A DNA stretch of 64,000 nt from Tolypothrix sp. NIES-4075 (GCF_002218085.1 NZ_BDUC01000020.1:4445-68444), one strand, 5' to 3'. Shown: positions 51,961 to 61,475, numbered from the stretch's first letter. Made by a program: numbers and translations. The notes: generated from the sequence alone by a model not told the origin.

Positions 51961-52229
51961 TTGCCCTGCGGCGGCGGGTAGGTACGCCATCGCACATTTA
52001 CTATTTATTTTCTAGTACATTACTAGCCAGTTGTAGTGAAGCGATGACCGAGCGCTTTTCGTTGCTTGAAGAGTTATTCTACAGCGTTTGGTCAACAACT
52101 GGCGATTTGTGCTGTTCTGTTCTCTTGATATCTTATTTAAACTGTAATTCAGAGATTTGTTATGCCAAATTGCCAGAACCTTTGAACGTGCCGATGTAAC
52201 TTCAACTTTTTCTTAGTTGATAACCTCAT

Positions 52230-52547
52230 TTATTGGTAAAGTGGTAACTCCAACTGCCCTGGTGAGGTATTCGTTCTGCCTCGCGCTCGACTGTGCAACG
52301 CAAGGTGGCATGGCGAACAAAGCGGAATTAAATTCTCTGGTCGATTATCTTCAGGCGTGAAGTTGGCATGATGTACTGAGAGCGTGAGCATTGTCCACTC
52401 AGATCGTGTCAGTTCTTTTGACTTCTCACCTGGGCGCAGACATTGCTGATTGCAGTGCCGACAGCGCCAATGTGCTGCCGCTTTGATGCCAAGTGCTATT
52501 TCATCCCAGTCGTCGGCGTAACGCTCTCTATAAATAGGCATTTCCAC
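52230..52547 (-). CDS. HNH endonuclease-like protein
   Basis: 105 residues. CRHCNQQCL and LCSPCHLALHSR form the zinc-binding pairs and the HNH core reads LSVHHANFTPEDNRPENLIP. HNH proteins of this size are nicking or mobile-element nucleases. The broken HNH gene at 44283 has similar Cys pairs. Confidence 0.75.
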   Translation of the reverse strand: MEMPIYRERYADDWDEIALGIKAAAHWRCRHCNQQCLRPGEKSKELTRSEWTMLTLSVHHANFTPEDNRPENLIPLCSPCHLALHSRARGRTNTSPGQLELPLYQ

Positions 52548-52704
52548 TCAATACAGATTCAGCAGTTGGAGGATTTTAACAACTTTACCAAGTTTTGGTA
52601 TCAGCTTCAGCGCCTTCAACCATGACAAACAGATTGCTTGTATGTGAGTCCCGCGTATAAAGTTATGTTAAGGTTGTGTCCGAGTCGCAAGTGTGGTTTG
52701 CTGA

Positions 52705-53049
52705 ATGCGAATGCTATTAATAGCCAATACTATTTTTGAAATAGGAATTGGTTGTGTATTTCTCTTGTTTCCAACTCTGCTTACCCTGGATAGTGCCTTA
52801 TCGATTTCTTTACTGCGGGTAATAGGATGCGGTGCTTTGTCTTTGGGGACTTTGAGTTTTTTAATGCTCTCATTGACCGACAAAAAAGCATTGAAACCGG
52901 GATTAATCGCTTTATCTATTTTTCATAGTCTGGCAGCTATCGCCCAAATCTACAGCTTTATTGGTGGCATGGCTAATACACTTGTAATCATCATACATTC
53001 ACTGTTTGCAGTGTCATTTATCACTGTCTCGTGGCAGCGAATTAGATAA
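52705..53049 (+). CDS. Four-helix integral membrane protein
   Basis: 114 residues with four hydrophobic segments (IFEIGIGCVFLLFPTLLTL; LRVIGCGALSLGTLSFLML; PGLIALSIFHSLAAIAQIY; NTLVIIIHSLFAVSFITVS). Small membrane protein of a type common in cyanobacteria; function unknown. Confidence 0.6.
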   Translation: MRMLLIANTIFEIGIGCVFLLFPTLLTLDSALSISLLRVIGCGALSLGTLSFLMLSLTDKKALKPGLIALSIFHSLAAIAQIYSFIGGMANTLVIIIHSLFAVSFITVSWQRIR

Positions 53050-53072
53050 AATTAAAAGTGCTACAAGGTCAA

Positions 53073-53546
53073 CTAAGATATATCTTTATTGTCAGTTTCC
53101 TTAAGTATTACTTTTTGCCATTCATCTAATACTTGATTTTGGACTTGCATAACATTTTTTCTAAAGTTTTCAATTACGACTTCATCGGATAGGCTGTGAC
53201 TGTAGCATGTACCTATTCGTAATTCAAAGTTTAATCGTTCGTTTTCTAATAAGTTTAAAGCACGTCGAGAACGAACAGAACTTAATCTCCAGTTATAAAC
53301 GCTCAAACCCGCAGATATTGATGCTATGGCGGGTGGGATGGCTTGTATCGGTTTGGGAATATTATCCATCAAAATCAATATTGGTGTAATCCCAGAAAAC
53401 ACAACAGCCGCAAATTGTGAAATAAAGTATCCCCATTGGAAGCCAGTTGCAGCGAGTTTGTGCTGCTTTTCACATTTCTTACAATGTTCTATTACGATTT
53501 TAAATGCATCGGGAATTTGATTTATTTCCGAGTTTTTTTCTTGCAT
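53073..53546 (-). CDS. SLATT/DUF4231-like membrane protein
   Basis: 157 residues. Two transmembrane segments (GYFISQFAAVVFSGITPILIL; AIPPAIASISAGLSVYNW) followed by a helical region with RSRRALNLLENERLNFELR, fitting the SLATT/DUF4231 pattern (two TM helices then an amphipathic helix). SLATT proteins are proposed pore-forming effectors in nucleotide-signalling conflict systems. No partner synthase is seen next to it. Confidence 0.5.
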   Translation of the reverse strand: MQEKNSEINQIPDAFKIVIEHCKKCEKQHKLAATGFQWGYFISQFAAVVFSGITPILILMDNIPKPIQAIPPAIASISAGLSVYNWRLSSVRSRRALNLLENERLNFELRIGTCYSHSLSDEVVIENFRKNVMQVQNQVLDEWQKVILKETDNKDIS

Positions 53547-53651
53547 AAATATTAAACATTAAAGTAAACAAGTAAAATAATATACTTTAATTGCTTAATT
53601 CGCCTCGCACGCAACCCCATCATTTGCGTATAATAATAGTCTAGTAAATTT

Positions 53652-53671
53652 TGCTACAAAATTTTGTAGCA
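53652..53671. promoter_or_regulatory. 20-bp perfect palindrome
   Basis: TGCTACAAAATTTTGTAGCA, in the gap between the SLATT-like and GIY-YIG genes, near AT-rich promoter-like sequence. Probably an operator; the regulator is not known. A 48-codon open frame behind it (53684) is not convincing. Confidence 0.55.
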
Positions 53672-53786
53672 GCATTTCGGATTATGTCCAGTAATAGTAA
53701 GCGATCGCATTCCCCCAGTCCCACAAGCGCTGCAACCACAAAAGAAAACTATACGCCGGACTCACGGATAAAAATGTTACAGTGTA

Positions 53787-54353
53787 CTACCCAAACGGCT
53801 GTCCCCACCGCTGCCAGCATTCTTTATTAAACGGCGACTTCCATTTTTGAATCAGCGCTTGCTCTAACTGCTGCCTTGGTCTAGTCTGCACCGGCGTATC
53901 CCACCAAAAGGCGATATTAACCGCTGTCTTCAGCCCATACTGACAATGCAAGCTTTGGTAACTATCGATGTAATTTTTACAATCGTGTATACCTTTCCAG
54001 CGCTTGTTACTGCGGCAAGTTTCCCCCACATACAAAATTAAGCCAGCCGCAGAGTCAACAACAAAGTACAAACACGCTTCCCCTGGACAAGAAGCTGGCA
54101 TTCGGTAAAAGGACATTGATTGCAGTTGCAGTGCCAGGGGGTCAATTTGGTCGGGGTCGCAGTGCGCCGGGGCGATGTCGAATAATGCTGTCTGTTGTGG
54201 CGGCGTACTTTCTCTCACTCGCTGCTGATGGGTGAATATCCGGGATTTCCACTGCATCAAAGCGTTAGCACCCATGCTGAGAGTCTCTGGTCTATTGGCA
54301 CGGTTGGCATCAATTGGGCTATTTGCAAATAAATCGAGTTGTTGGGGTTCCAA
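53787..54353 (-). CDS. GIY-YIG-like nuclease
   Basis: 188 residues. The C-terminal half has ACLYFVVDSAAGLILYVGET, the two strands of a GIY-YIG-like domain, followed by KRWKGIHDCKNYI and a conserved-looking Glu region (RQQLEQALIQKWKSPFN). The N terminus is linker-like. It is 8 bases from the stop to the dinB stop and on the same strand behind dinB, so probably co-transcribed as a repair pair. Confidence 0.6.
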   Translation of the reverse strand: MEPQQLDLFANSPIDANRANRPETLSMGANALMQWKSRIFTHQQRVRESTPPQQTALFDIAPAHCDPDQIDPLALQLQSMSFYRMPASCPGEACLYFVVDSAAGLILYVGETCRSNKRWKGIHDCKNYIDSYQSLHCQYGLKTAVNIAFWWDTPVQTRPRQQLEQALIQKWKSPFNKECWQRWGQPFG

Positions 54354-54361
54354 TATAGCAA

Positions 54362-55438
54362 TTACTCAAATAAGGACAATTGAATTGTTTCGCATTCGTT
54401 AACATTATCAAGATTTGATAGTGAAATGCCCAATAGCCGAATACTGCGATCATTTAATTCAACTCCTTCAAATAGTTCAAAAGCTACATAAGCGATCGCG
54501 CTCAATTCTCTAATCGGAGTCAGCACAGTTTTGCTGCGCGTAATTTGTTGATAATCTGAAAACTTAACTTTAAGCGTTAAAGTGCGTCCTCCGGTTTGGT
54601 GTTGGTCAATGCGTTGCTTCACAGTTTGGGCAATTTTTTCGAGTTCCAATAGCATTTGGGTGCGATCGCTTAAATCTTTGGCAAACGATGTTTCAGCACC
54701 AATCGATTTACGGATGCGATTTGGTTCTACTGCACGGTCGTCTTGTCCCCTCGCTATTTTGTAATAGTAATGCCCAGCTTTACCGAAATGTTGGATTAAT
54801 TCAGCAAGCTTAAGCTCTTTCAAATCTGTACCAGTACGAATGCCCAACGAGTGCATTTTGGTAGCAGTCACCTCTCCAATGCCATGAAACTTTTCGATGG
54901 GTAGTTGTTCTACAAAAGTTTCAGCATCTTCTGGCAGAATTACCGTCATACCATTGGGTTTATTTTTACCAGATGCCATTTTTGCTAGAAACTTATTAAC
55001 AGACACACCAGCAGAAGCAGTTAATTTGGTTTCCGACAAAATAGCAGTTCTAATGTGTCTGGCAACAGTGCTTGCATAAGGCAATCCTGCTTTATTCTCG
55101 GTAACATCCAGATAAGCTTCATCGAGTGCAACTGGCTCAACTAAATCTGTATAACGCTCAAAGATGGCATGGATCTGCGCTGAAACTTCACGGTAGACCT
55201 CGAAGCGGGGACGGGTAAATATAAGGTGAGGACATTTAGCGATCGCAATTCGTGAAGGCATGGCTGAGTGGATGCCAAATTTTCTTGCTTCGTAACTCGC
55301 GGCTGCTACCACACCTCGTTGGTTAGGAGTTGCACCTACCACTAACGGTTTGCCTCGTAACGAAGGATTATCCCGTTGCTCTACCGATGCGTAAAAAGCA
55401 TCCATGTCGATGTGGATGATTTTTCTTACTTGGTTCAC
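54362..55438 (-). CDS. dinB: DNA polymerase IV (Y-family)
   Basis: 358 residues. Palm motifs IIHIDMDAFYASVE and ALDEAYLDVT (catalytic acidic residues), finger motif AASYEARKFGIHSAMP, and the little-finger region at the C terminus. The last residues (TIQLSLFE) contain a typical beta-clamp binding motif QLSLF. It performs translesion synthesis. No clear LexA box was recognised upstream. Confidence 0.93.
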   Translation of the reverse strand: MNQVRKIIHIDMDAFYASVEQRDNPSLRGKPLVVGATPNQRGVVAAASYEARKFGIHSAMPSRIAIAKCPHLIFTRPRFEVYREVSAQIHAIFERYTDLVEPVALDEAYLDVTENKAGLPYASTVARHIRTAILSETKLTASAGVSVNKFLAKMASGKNKPNGMTVILPEDAETFVEQLPIEKFHGIGEVTATKMHSLGIRTGTDLKELKLAELIQHFGKAGHYYYKIARGQDDRAVEPNRIRKSIGAETSFAKDLSDRTQMLLELEKIAQTVKQRIDQHQTGGRTLTLKVKFSDYQQITRSKTVLTPIRELSAIAYVAFELFEGVELNDRSIRLLGISLSNLDNVNECETIQLSLFE

Positions 55439-55513
55439 CTTGATTAATTGTTACTCGATAATATTCCCGTCCTCACCCTGCTTTACTTCGACCACTCGGC
55501 AGTATTACTTTAA

Positions 55514-56134
55514 CTAAGTGTCGAGCTTTTTTGGAATAGTTGACTTAACTGATTCGCGATCGTGTAATTTATTAAACCAATCTTTTAAATAAGGATACTG
55601 AATTCGCCAATCTTCATCTAAGCGAAAGCTGTAATAACCGAGGGAACATAAAGCTGCCACATCTGCTGCTGTCCATGTTTCACCGCCTAACAGATAATCA
55701 GATTGTCGCAGTTGTCCATCGAAAATTGGTAAAAGACGATTAATTAATGTTTCTAATTTTGTCCGAGAAGAAACGGAGGCTAAATCGTTTGTGAAATTCA
55801 GTATCCACAGACGGATAATATTATCACCTAAAGTATCTGCTAGTTGTTCCCATTTGCGGCACTCAAGCCGTGTGTGGGGAGCGCTTGGGTAAAAGCTAGG
55901 CTGTGGATAGGTTTCGTCTAAATACTCCGCAATCAATGTAGAGTCCCAAATCACTGTGCCATCTTCATCTACAAACACAGGGACTTGACCAATAGGAGAA
56001 ATTTCGAGAAATTCAGGAGGTTTATTGGCTAAATTAATTTCAAAGAGTTCGCAATCTAAATTTTTCTCAGCTAACAATATTCTGATTTTGCGAGAAAAGT
56101 TTGATTGCTGATGATAATACAATATTCTATTCAT
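55514..56134 (-). CDS. Glutathione S-transferase-like protein
   Basis: 206 residues from MNRILYYHQQSNFSRKIRIL. The thioredoxin-like domain has a Ser at the catalytic position (SNFSRK), cis-Pro IGQVPVF, and ADSTLIAEYLDE-like WDSTLIAEYLDE. The helical domain includes WTAADVAALCSL. The ATG at 56134 starts the fold; 46 codons upstream are not homologous-looking. Detoxification role inferred. Confidence 0.82.
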   Translation of the reverse strand: MNRILYYHQQSNFSRKIRILLAEKNLDCELFEINLANKPPEFLEISPIGQVPVFVDEDGTVIWDSTLIAEYLDETYPQPSFYPSAPHTRLECRKWEQLADTLGDNIIRLWILNFTNDLASVSSRTKLETLINRLLPIFDGQLRQSDYLLGGETWTAADVAALCSLGYYSFRLDEDWRIQYPYLKDWFNKLHDRESVKSTIPKKLDT

Positions 56135-56387
56135 AAAAAATTCAATCTTTCGCTCATCTTCAGGTCTAAGCAGAAGATTGGTAATAATATTTTCTCTTGG
56201 GGCATATGCACCAACTATTGTAGCAATTGGCCAAGAGCAATAGCGCCCACAGTCGTGCGATCGCATTAGCATTGAACAACTAGTCTAAGCCCTGCTAGAA
56301 GTGGCGATCGCGCTTACCCCTTCCACCTTTACGTATGTTTGTACTACTGGTTATTATCTTGATATAACGCTGCACCCCACCACCCTA

Positions 56388-56786
56388 ATGATTAAACCTC
56401 GTGCCGTTCGCCAGTTGCCAGAGTGCCCCACATGCCGTTTTTACTGTGGCAATCCGTATTTATTCTGCGCTGTGATACCCGATGGTGTTGATAATGATTT
56501 CTGCCCCTACTTTGCACCCGACCCCGATGTTGAAGCCGAATTGTGGGAACCAGAGGGTGCGAGATATATAGATGAAGACTTGGTAATAGAGCGTGTCACA
56601 TACAATGGTGAGGAAATTATTCAACCACAACAACGGTGGACAAGGGAAGAACAGCTAGAATTGGTGGACATGCACCCGATGTTTACTGGCTGTTGTCCGC
56701 AGTGTGGACATTTTTTTGACAGTAATTATACAGCTCGCGTTCACTACGATTGCCCAGAATGCGGATGGATGGATGATAGTGTGTAG
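56388..56786 (+). CDS. Zinc-ribbon-containing hypothetical protein
   Basis: 132 residues from MIKPRAVRQLPECP. Cys pairs PTCRFYC and a C-terminal CCPQCGHFF ... DCPECGWM form at least one zinc ribbon. The middle is acidic. No family recognised. Confidence 0.55.
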   Translation: MIKPRAVRQLPECPTCRFYCGNPYLFCAVIPDGVDNDFCPYFAPDPDVEAELWEPEGARYIDEDLVIERVTYNGEEIIQPQQRWTREEQLELVDMHPMFTGCCPQCGHFFDSNYTARVHYDCPECGWMDDSV

Positions 56787-56907
56787 AATGATACTTACAG
56801 ATTGAGTTGACGAGTGCGATCGCCCTGCTTTAATCATCAAATTAGCGCCATATAGCGATAGTGTTGTATATCCTTACAGGAAATGTACAACGCACTCAGG
56901 TTGAGCA

Positions 56908-57840
56908 ATGTGGTTAAAATATGGCGTGGATGAAGACGGGAAGCTAGTAAATATCGAAGATACCAACAGGGGAAAGACCTCGCTTAAGTGTCCCTATTGC
57001 GACAGTGGGCTGACTGCCAAAAAGGGCAATCGTAAAGAGCATCACTTTGCCCATACTGAAGAAACTTGCCGTCCGGTAGCGAAGCGTGAGTTTCCAGTTC
57101 TACCACTGTATGATAACTTCAACATTCATTTATCGGGCAAGGATTTGCAGCAATTAAAACTGCTCTGGAAAGAGTACGGATTAAAAAATCATTCTATTAG
57201 TTATGAACTAATTCCTTCTAATTTGATTAAAGCGGGAATGCTTAAGAAGAATGTTTATACAGTTCCACCTGGATATGAATTTACGCCCTTTGGTAAAATT
57301 CCCGTTGGAGGGTTAGAGTTTGCACTATTTAACGAAGTACAGGAGCCACTATTATTCAAAAAGCTACTAAAGTTAGAGCTAGCTTTTAACCATGCTTTGC
57401 ACAAAAATGCTCCAGATTTAGCGCATCGATTCACTGATTTAAAATTATACCGCGCTCAAGTCAAACGCATCTTATCTTGTACGCTGTACTTTTTAGAGAT
57501 TCAAACGAACAAAGGAACTCTGTATAAAATAGGAGTGACTGAGCGAAGAGTAACTGAGCGGGTGGCAGAAGTTGAAAGAGATTTACTTGCACATTACCAA
57601 ACTGTTGCTATTAGAGTCTTAGGAACTTGGTCACACCGGGGTAATGTTGAACTATATTTCAAACATTGCTATCAAGATTTTAATTACCCCATAGGCACTT
57701 TAACGGAATATTACAAATTTAATACCGAGGATGCGCTCTTTGTGCTGCGCGACTTGCAAGAAATGAAGACTAAGGTACTTTCTCCAGTTGAAATCGATAT
57801 TCTTGAGGATAGCAAAAGTCCAATTCTGGTTGCCGTTTAG
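56908..57840 (+). CDS. CoiA-like zinc finger fused to a GIY-YIG-like domain
   Basis: 310 residues. N-terminal KCPYCDSGLTAKKGNRKEHH followed by FAHT resembles the CoiA/competence-type zinc and nuclease start. The C-terminal part has TLYFLEIQTNKGTLYKIGVT and RVTERVAEVERDL, close to T5orf172-type GIY-YIG domains. Such fusions are seen in phage/plasmid nucleases. The catalytic Glu cannot be placed with certainty. Confidence 0.55.
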   Translation: MWLKYGVDEDGKLVNIEDTNRGKTSLKCPYCDSGLTAKKGNRKEHHFAHTEETCRPVAKREFPVLPLYDNFNIHLSGKDLQQLKLLWKEYGLKNHSISYELIPSNLIKAGMLKKNVYTVPPGYEFTPFGKIPVGGLEFALFNEVQEPLLFKKLLKLELAFNHALHKNAPDLAHRFTDLKLYRAQVKRILSCTLYFLEIQTNKGTLYKIGVTERRVTERVAEVERDLLAHYQTVAIRVLGTWSHRGNVELYFKHCYQDFNYPIGTLTEYYKFNTEDALFVLRDLQEMKTKVLSPVEIDILEDSKSPILVAV

Positions 57841-58030
57841 GTCGAACTTGGTGCGATCGCCCTTATAAAAAAAATTCTTAGAGGATAAACACCCATTTCT
57901 AGCGATCGCCGACTACTTTATTTCATCAATTTTCCTCTAAGAAAATTATCAATTCGGCGGGTGGAGATGACGAGCGATCGCACAGACTATGACGAAGTTA
58001 AAGGGCAGTAGTGCGATCGCGTTTCAATTA

Positions 58031-58103
58031 TCTACACCTTGGTATATAAGCATCTGTGGACAGAAAACTTGTCGGTTCGCTGGTATATAAACAGGTGTAG
58101 ACA
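58031..58103. repeat. Repeat array before the recombinase gene
   Basis: Two near-direct copies of GGTATATAA followed by a matching CA..TGT..ACA pattern (58041-58062 and 58082-58103; 18 of 22 identical, 41 bases apart). TCTACACCT (58031-58039) and AGGTGTAGA (58093-58101) are an inverted pair. Possible arm- or core-binding sites of the adjacent tyrosine recombinase. The rest of 57841-58254 holds HIP1, two 12-mers and nothing else. Confidence 0.5.
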
Positions 58104-58254
58104 TTGCTCCCATTTTTTCAAGCGAACACGAGTGCGTCTCGTAGAGAGGAAAATACTGAGTGCGAAACGTTTATCTCGGATCACGATTGTGGATTGCTTA
58201 TCAAAATACTATTGTGCAGAATATGTTTTCCTAGAACACCCATTTTGATAAGCT

Positions 58255-59199
58255 ATGTCTACCAACATAATTACACCGTTGGTTTTGACGATTCCGCCAC
58301 CTTTAACGGAACACCCAGCTTCGGTTTATCTTTCTTCACTTTCGCCTGGGTCGGAACCGACAATGAAGCGATCGCTCTCCCTCATTGCCCAGCTTCTAAC
58401 TAATGGTGAGGCTGATTATTTAACATTGGATTGGGCAGCGCTGCGCTATAAACATACCGCCGCTATTCGTGCAGCTCTCATCAAGAATTATGAACCCGCG
58501 ACGGTTAACCGCGTATTATGTGCATTGCGGCGTGTTCTCAAGGAAGCGTTAAGACTTGAATTGATATCACCTGTTGACTATGCCCGTGCAGTTGATATCA
58601 GCAGCGTGAAAGCTAGTAAGGAATTGAGGGGACGAGCGCTAAGTCAAGATGAAATTGATTCATTGATGACGGTTTGTTTTAGCGATCGCACTCCCGCTGG
58701 ATTTAGAGATGCTGCATTAATTGCTCTCCTTCGCGGTGCCGGCTTGCGTCGGGCAGAAGTGGTTAAACTAGACTTGAAAGACTTGAAATCTGATGGGGAA
58801 ATTAAAATCCGGTCAGGTAAGGGTCGTGTTGACAGGACTGTTTATTTATCCCCAGGTGCGACGAAGATTGTTAATGATTGGCTAGAAATTAGGACTAAGG
58901 CAACTGGAGCATTACTGTGTCAAGTTAATAAATCTGGGCGTGTAGTGCAACAACGACTTACGCCCCAGGCGATATTATTTATTTTGCAGAAACGATGTAA
59001 GGAAGTGGGATTAGAACATTTTTCACCGCACGATTTGCGGCGTACATTCGTTTCTGACCTTTTAACGGCTGGTGTTGATATTGCTACTGTGCAGAGTTTA
59101 GCCGGACATTCAAACCCTGCAATTACGGCTAGGTATGACCGTCGGGGAGAAGAAAGGAAGCGTATTGCAGCTGCACAGTTAGAGATTTTGGGGCGTTAG
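58255..59199 (+). CDS. Tyrosine recombinase (XerC/D-like integrase)
   Basis: 314 residues. The N-terminal SAM-like DNA-binding part ends around residue 120; the catalytic domain shows Arg in LLRGAGLRRAEVVKL, Lys in GKGRVDRTVY, HDLRRTFVSDLL (His/Arg) and the Tyr in LAGHSNPAITARYDRRG. All catalytic residues are present. Likely resolves plasmid multimers or moves an element. Candidate sites lie just upstream. Confidence 0.88.
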   Translation: MSTNIITPLVLTIPPPLTEHPASVYLSSLSPGSEPTMKRSLSLIAQLLTNGEADYLTLDWAALRYKHTAAIRAALIKNYEPATVNRVLCALRRVLKEALRLELISPVDYARAVDISSVKASKELRGRALSQDEIDSLMTVCFSDRTPAGFRDAALIALLRGAGLRRAEVVKLDLKDLKSDGEIKIRSGKGRVDRTVYLSPGATKIVNDWLEIRTKATGALLCQVNKSGRVVQQRLTPQAILFILQKRCKEVGLEHFSPHDLRRTFVSDLLTAGVDIATVQSLAGHSNPAITARYDRRGEERKRIAAAQLEILGR

Positions 59200-59364
59200 T
59201 GTTCTGTCCGTATTGTAAAGCGCGTACCGCACGCCTAGAGGGCATTGCTTTTTACTTGAGTAAAAGTTTGAATGTGCAGTTATTCTTCACATTTAATAAA
59301 TTTGCCCTTTCGCGTCTGATAAATTAAAAACAAATCTTCGCGTGTATTTGAATATTTTTGAGAT

Positions 59365-60039
59365 ATGGATAACTTACCAGATGATAAGTTAACAAAAATT
59401 GCCTATGGACGCATATTAAAAAATGCACGAAGCCTAAAAAAAATTTCACAAGATAATTTAGCTAAAGCGTGTTTTTCTTCTCGAAGAACAATAATAGATA
59501 TTGAAGCCGGAAAAATAATCCCTAATTCTTCTTTACGAGGAAAGTTTGCTAAAACTTTATCTAGCCCTCTACTGGAATATTTTCCACAGTATTCTATTGG
59601 ACAATTTTTGCCGAGATTGAAAATAAGATTTAAGCATGAAAATGTTGCATCTAGATACTTTTTAAATATTTTAAAACCGAAAGATATAGATAGCTTACGA
59701 GAGGTTTTTTATCTTTATAAAATGGCATCTCACCAAAAAGATGTCGTACTAATGATTCTTTTAGATGAGTATATTCATACGCGAATAATGAATGCTCATC
59801 CTAACGAATATACAAGAATTTTGGTCGGACGATATAGACAAGACTATATCGAATTCTTCAAAATTTGGTTGCCTCAACTAAATTTAAATATAACACTTGA
59901 ACAACACTCAATCCACTTAAACATTTTTCAAGCTATCCTTGATCTAGACGCATACCAGCTAAGTCAAGCCATTGATTTACATTTAATTAACTCTCTAAAT
60001 GATGTTCAACGAATTATAAATGCACTTGAATATGATTAA
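59365..60039 (+). CDS. XRE-type regulator with a helical C-terminal domain
   Basis: 224 residues. Residues about 12-50 (RILKNARSLKKISQDNLAKA, then SRRTIIDIEAGK) are an XRE helix-turn-helix. The rest is a helical domain (about 70-220) of a ligand-binding or dimerisation type. The base composition is AT-rich with no HIP1, so it may be a recent arrival. Confidence 0.7.
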   Translation: MDNLPDDKLTKIAYGRILKNARSLKKISQDNLAKACFSSRRTIIDIEAGKIIPNSSLRGKFAKTLSSPLLEYFPQYSIGQFLPRLKIRFKHENVASRYFLNILKPKDIDSLREVFYLYKMASHQKDVVLMILLDEYIHTRIMNAHPNEYTRILVGRYRQDYIEFFKIWLPQLNLNITLEQHSIHLNIFQAILDLDAYQLSQAIDLHLINSLNDVQRIINALEYD

Positions 60040-60156
60040 AATATTTTGTAATGATTCTGCAACATATCTATTATCGAAGTGCAGATTATCTTCTCATATA
60101 ATTACTTTGAAGGTGTGGTTTATTACAATAAACAAAAGTCAATTTTATCAAGAGCC

Positions 60157-60348
60157 ATGATGAAAAAGAAAAATTACCTCCTTACTTGGGATAAAAAAAT
60201 TCACTATTTTTTAGTATTCATCCAAATTGTTTTTTATTTAATGGCAACATTAAACTCCTATTTGCAGATTAAAAGCACTCTTAAAAATGATGGTTCTACG
60301 GGAATAGAAACGCATTTTATGTCTGAATCAGCATCTGTCCGAAGGTAA
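60157..60348 (+). CDS. Small membrane protein
   Basis: 63 residues from MMKKKNYLLTWDKK with one hydrophobic segment (YFLVFIQIVFYLMATLNSYL). It follows the XRE gene with similar AT-rich composition. Low information content. Confidence 0.35.
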   Translation: MMKKKNYLLTWDKKIHYFLVFIQIVFYLMATLNSYLQIKSTLKNDGSTGIETHFMSESASVRR

Positions 60349-60423
60349 AAATGGGACACAATGTAAATAATTGGTAAGTCTAGATATCTTACCCAAAAAA
60401 ATGTATGACTATGAGGGGAAAAT

Positions 60424-60663
60424 ATGAAAGTTTCATTTGAAAAAACTTACCCAAATATTGCTCGCTGGGTGGATGAGCATGAAGGCTGGATTGAAATTGG
60501 TTATGACGTAGATAGTCCTCTAAGTTCTTTTGTGCGCGCACTCGATTGTGGTGGAATGCTCTGGCAGGGGAAAGAAAGTTATGAAAGTTTAGATGTAGCA
60601 CTGCAAGATTTAAACGCGGGGCTAGAGGCTGTATTAAAAGATATTTATGGCTCCGGAAGTTAG
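60424..60663 (+). CDS. Hypothetical acidic small protein
   Basis: 79 residues with AGGGG upstream. Looks like a small alpha/beta protein (WIEIGYDVD, helix YESLDVALQDLNAGLEAVLK). No family recognised. Confidence 0.55.
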   Translation: MKVSFEKTYPNIARWVDEHEGWIEIGYDVDSPLSSFVRALDCGGMLWQGKESYESLDVALQDLNAGLEAVLKDIYGSGS

Positions 60664-60690
60664 CTGTACCTGTAAACCTCACCTGACATA

Positions 60691-61011
60691 TTGTATAAGC
60701 TAGCGATAAACCTACGCATCGCTGAAAGCGATCGCTTCGGAATTTACAGTTATGCTACCATCAAAACTCAAAAACCCAGCCATTGCGACTGGGCTTTAGT
60801 TGGGGTGTGTCCCCGTGGTTTAGTTATAGAAGTTCGTTATAGTTGCAAGTCTTTTAACTACTACCACAGTAGGCTTAGTGATTTCGGAAAATTGGAGACT
60901 ACATCACCAATATTTGTGATTAACAAAGAATCGCTCTCTAAACTGCCTTTACTTGAGCGTCAGTGTAGAACACTACGCTTAGTAACATTCTCGATGCTGG
61001 CGACAAGGTGA
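60691..61011 (+). CDS. Doubtful hypothetical protein
   Basis: 106 codons opening with a TTG, no SD. The middle (WALVGVCPRGLVIEVRYSCK) is protein-like, but part of the gene is HIP1 and hairpin sequence. May be real or a chance frame. Confidence 0.3.
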   Translation: MYKLAINLRIAESDRFGIYSYATIKTQKPSHCDWALVGVCPRGLVIEVRYSCKSFNYYHSRLSDFGKLETTSPIFVINKESLSKLPLLERQCRTLRLVTFSMLATR

Positions 61012-61283
61012 ACTGTGGTTTTAGTCATGTGCGGCTATCGCAACGGTGTTACTTTTTACTGGGGATTATACCAGCGATCACTTTTTCCTCTAAGAAATTG
61101 CTTTTTCGATCTTCCATAAAGGAAATAGCGATCGCAAGAGTCAAATGCTTATTTTGGATTCAGAACCGGAGGGCGATCGCCCAAAATCCTCGCTTGAAAA
61201 TTGCTTAGTTTGGAGTCAAAACCTGGGGGCGATCGCTTGTTTCCTCTAAGAAACTGGACGGGGGAGCGATCGCGCCTTCAAAT

Positions 61284-61475
61284 CTACTTATCACCACCAA
61301 CCCAACTGATACCAGCTTCTCTTGCAGCTTGGGAAGTGTAAAAAATCTTTTCGGAACCAAACACTGAACCATTCGGGCTAATCAGGCGAAACTGCCAACA
61401 CTTGCCAGGAGTGTAAAACACCAAGAGAATATAGCCGTTGATTGCAGAAATGTACTGAATCTGTAACTGGTTCAT
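61284..61475 (-). CDS. Small WQFR-motif protein, paralogue 2
   Basis: 63 residues. KCWQFRLISPNGSVFGSEKI and QAAREAGISW align with the 46928 product over the whole length. Same family, opposite strand, 14 kb apart. Confidence 0.6.
   Translation of the reverse strand: MNQLQIQYISAINGYILLVFYTPGKCWQFRLISPNGSVFGSEKIFYTSQAAREAGISWVGGDK

Noticed and set aside
51942..52199. 85-codon plus-strand frame after the secreted protein gene
   Set aside because: Overlaps the previous gene end, no RBS, mixed composition; cannot be supported.
53684..53830. 48-codon frame behind the 20-bp palindrome
   Set aside because: Runs into the convergent GIY-YIG gene and is S/T/P-rich from HIP1 and C-rich DNA; weak evidence.
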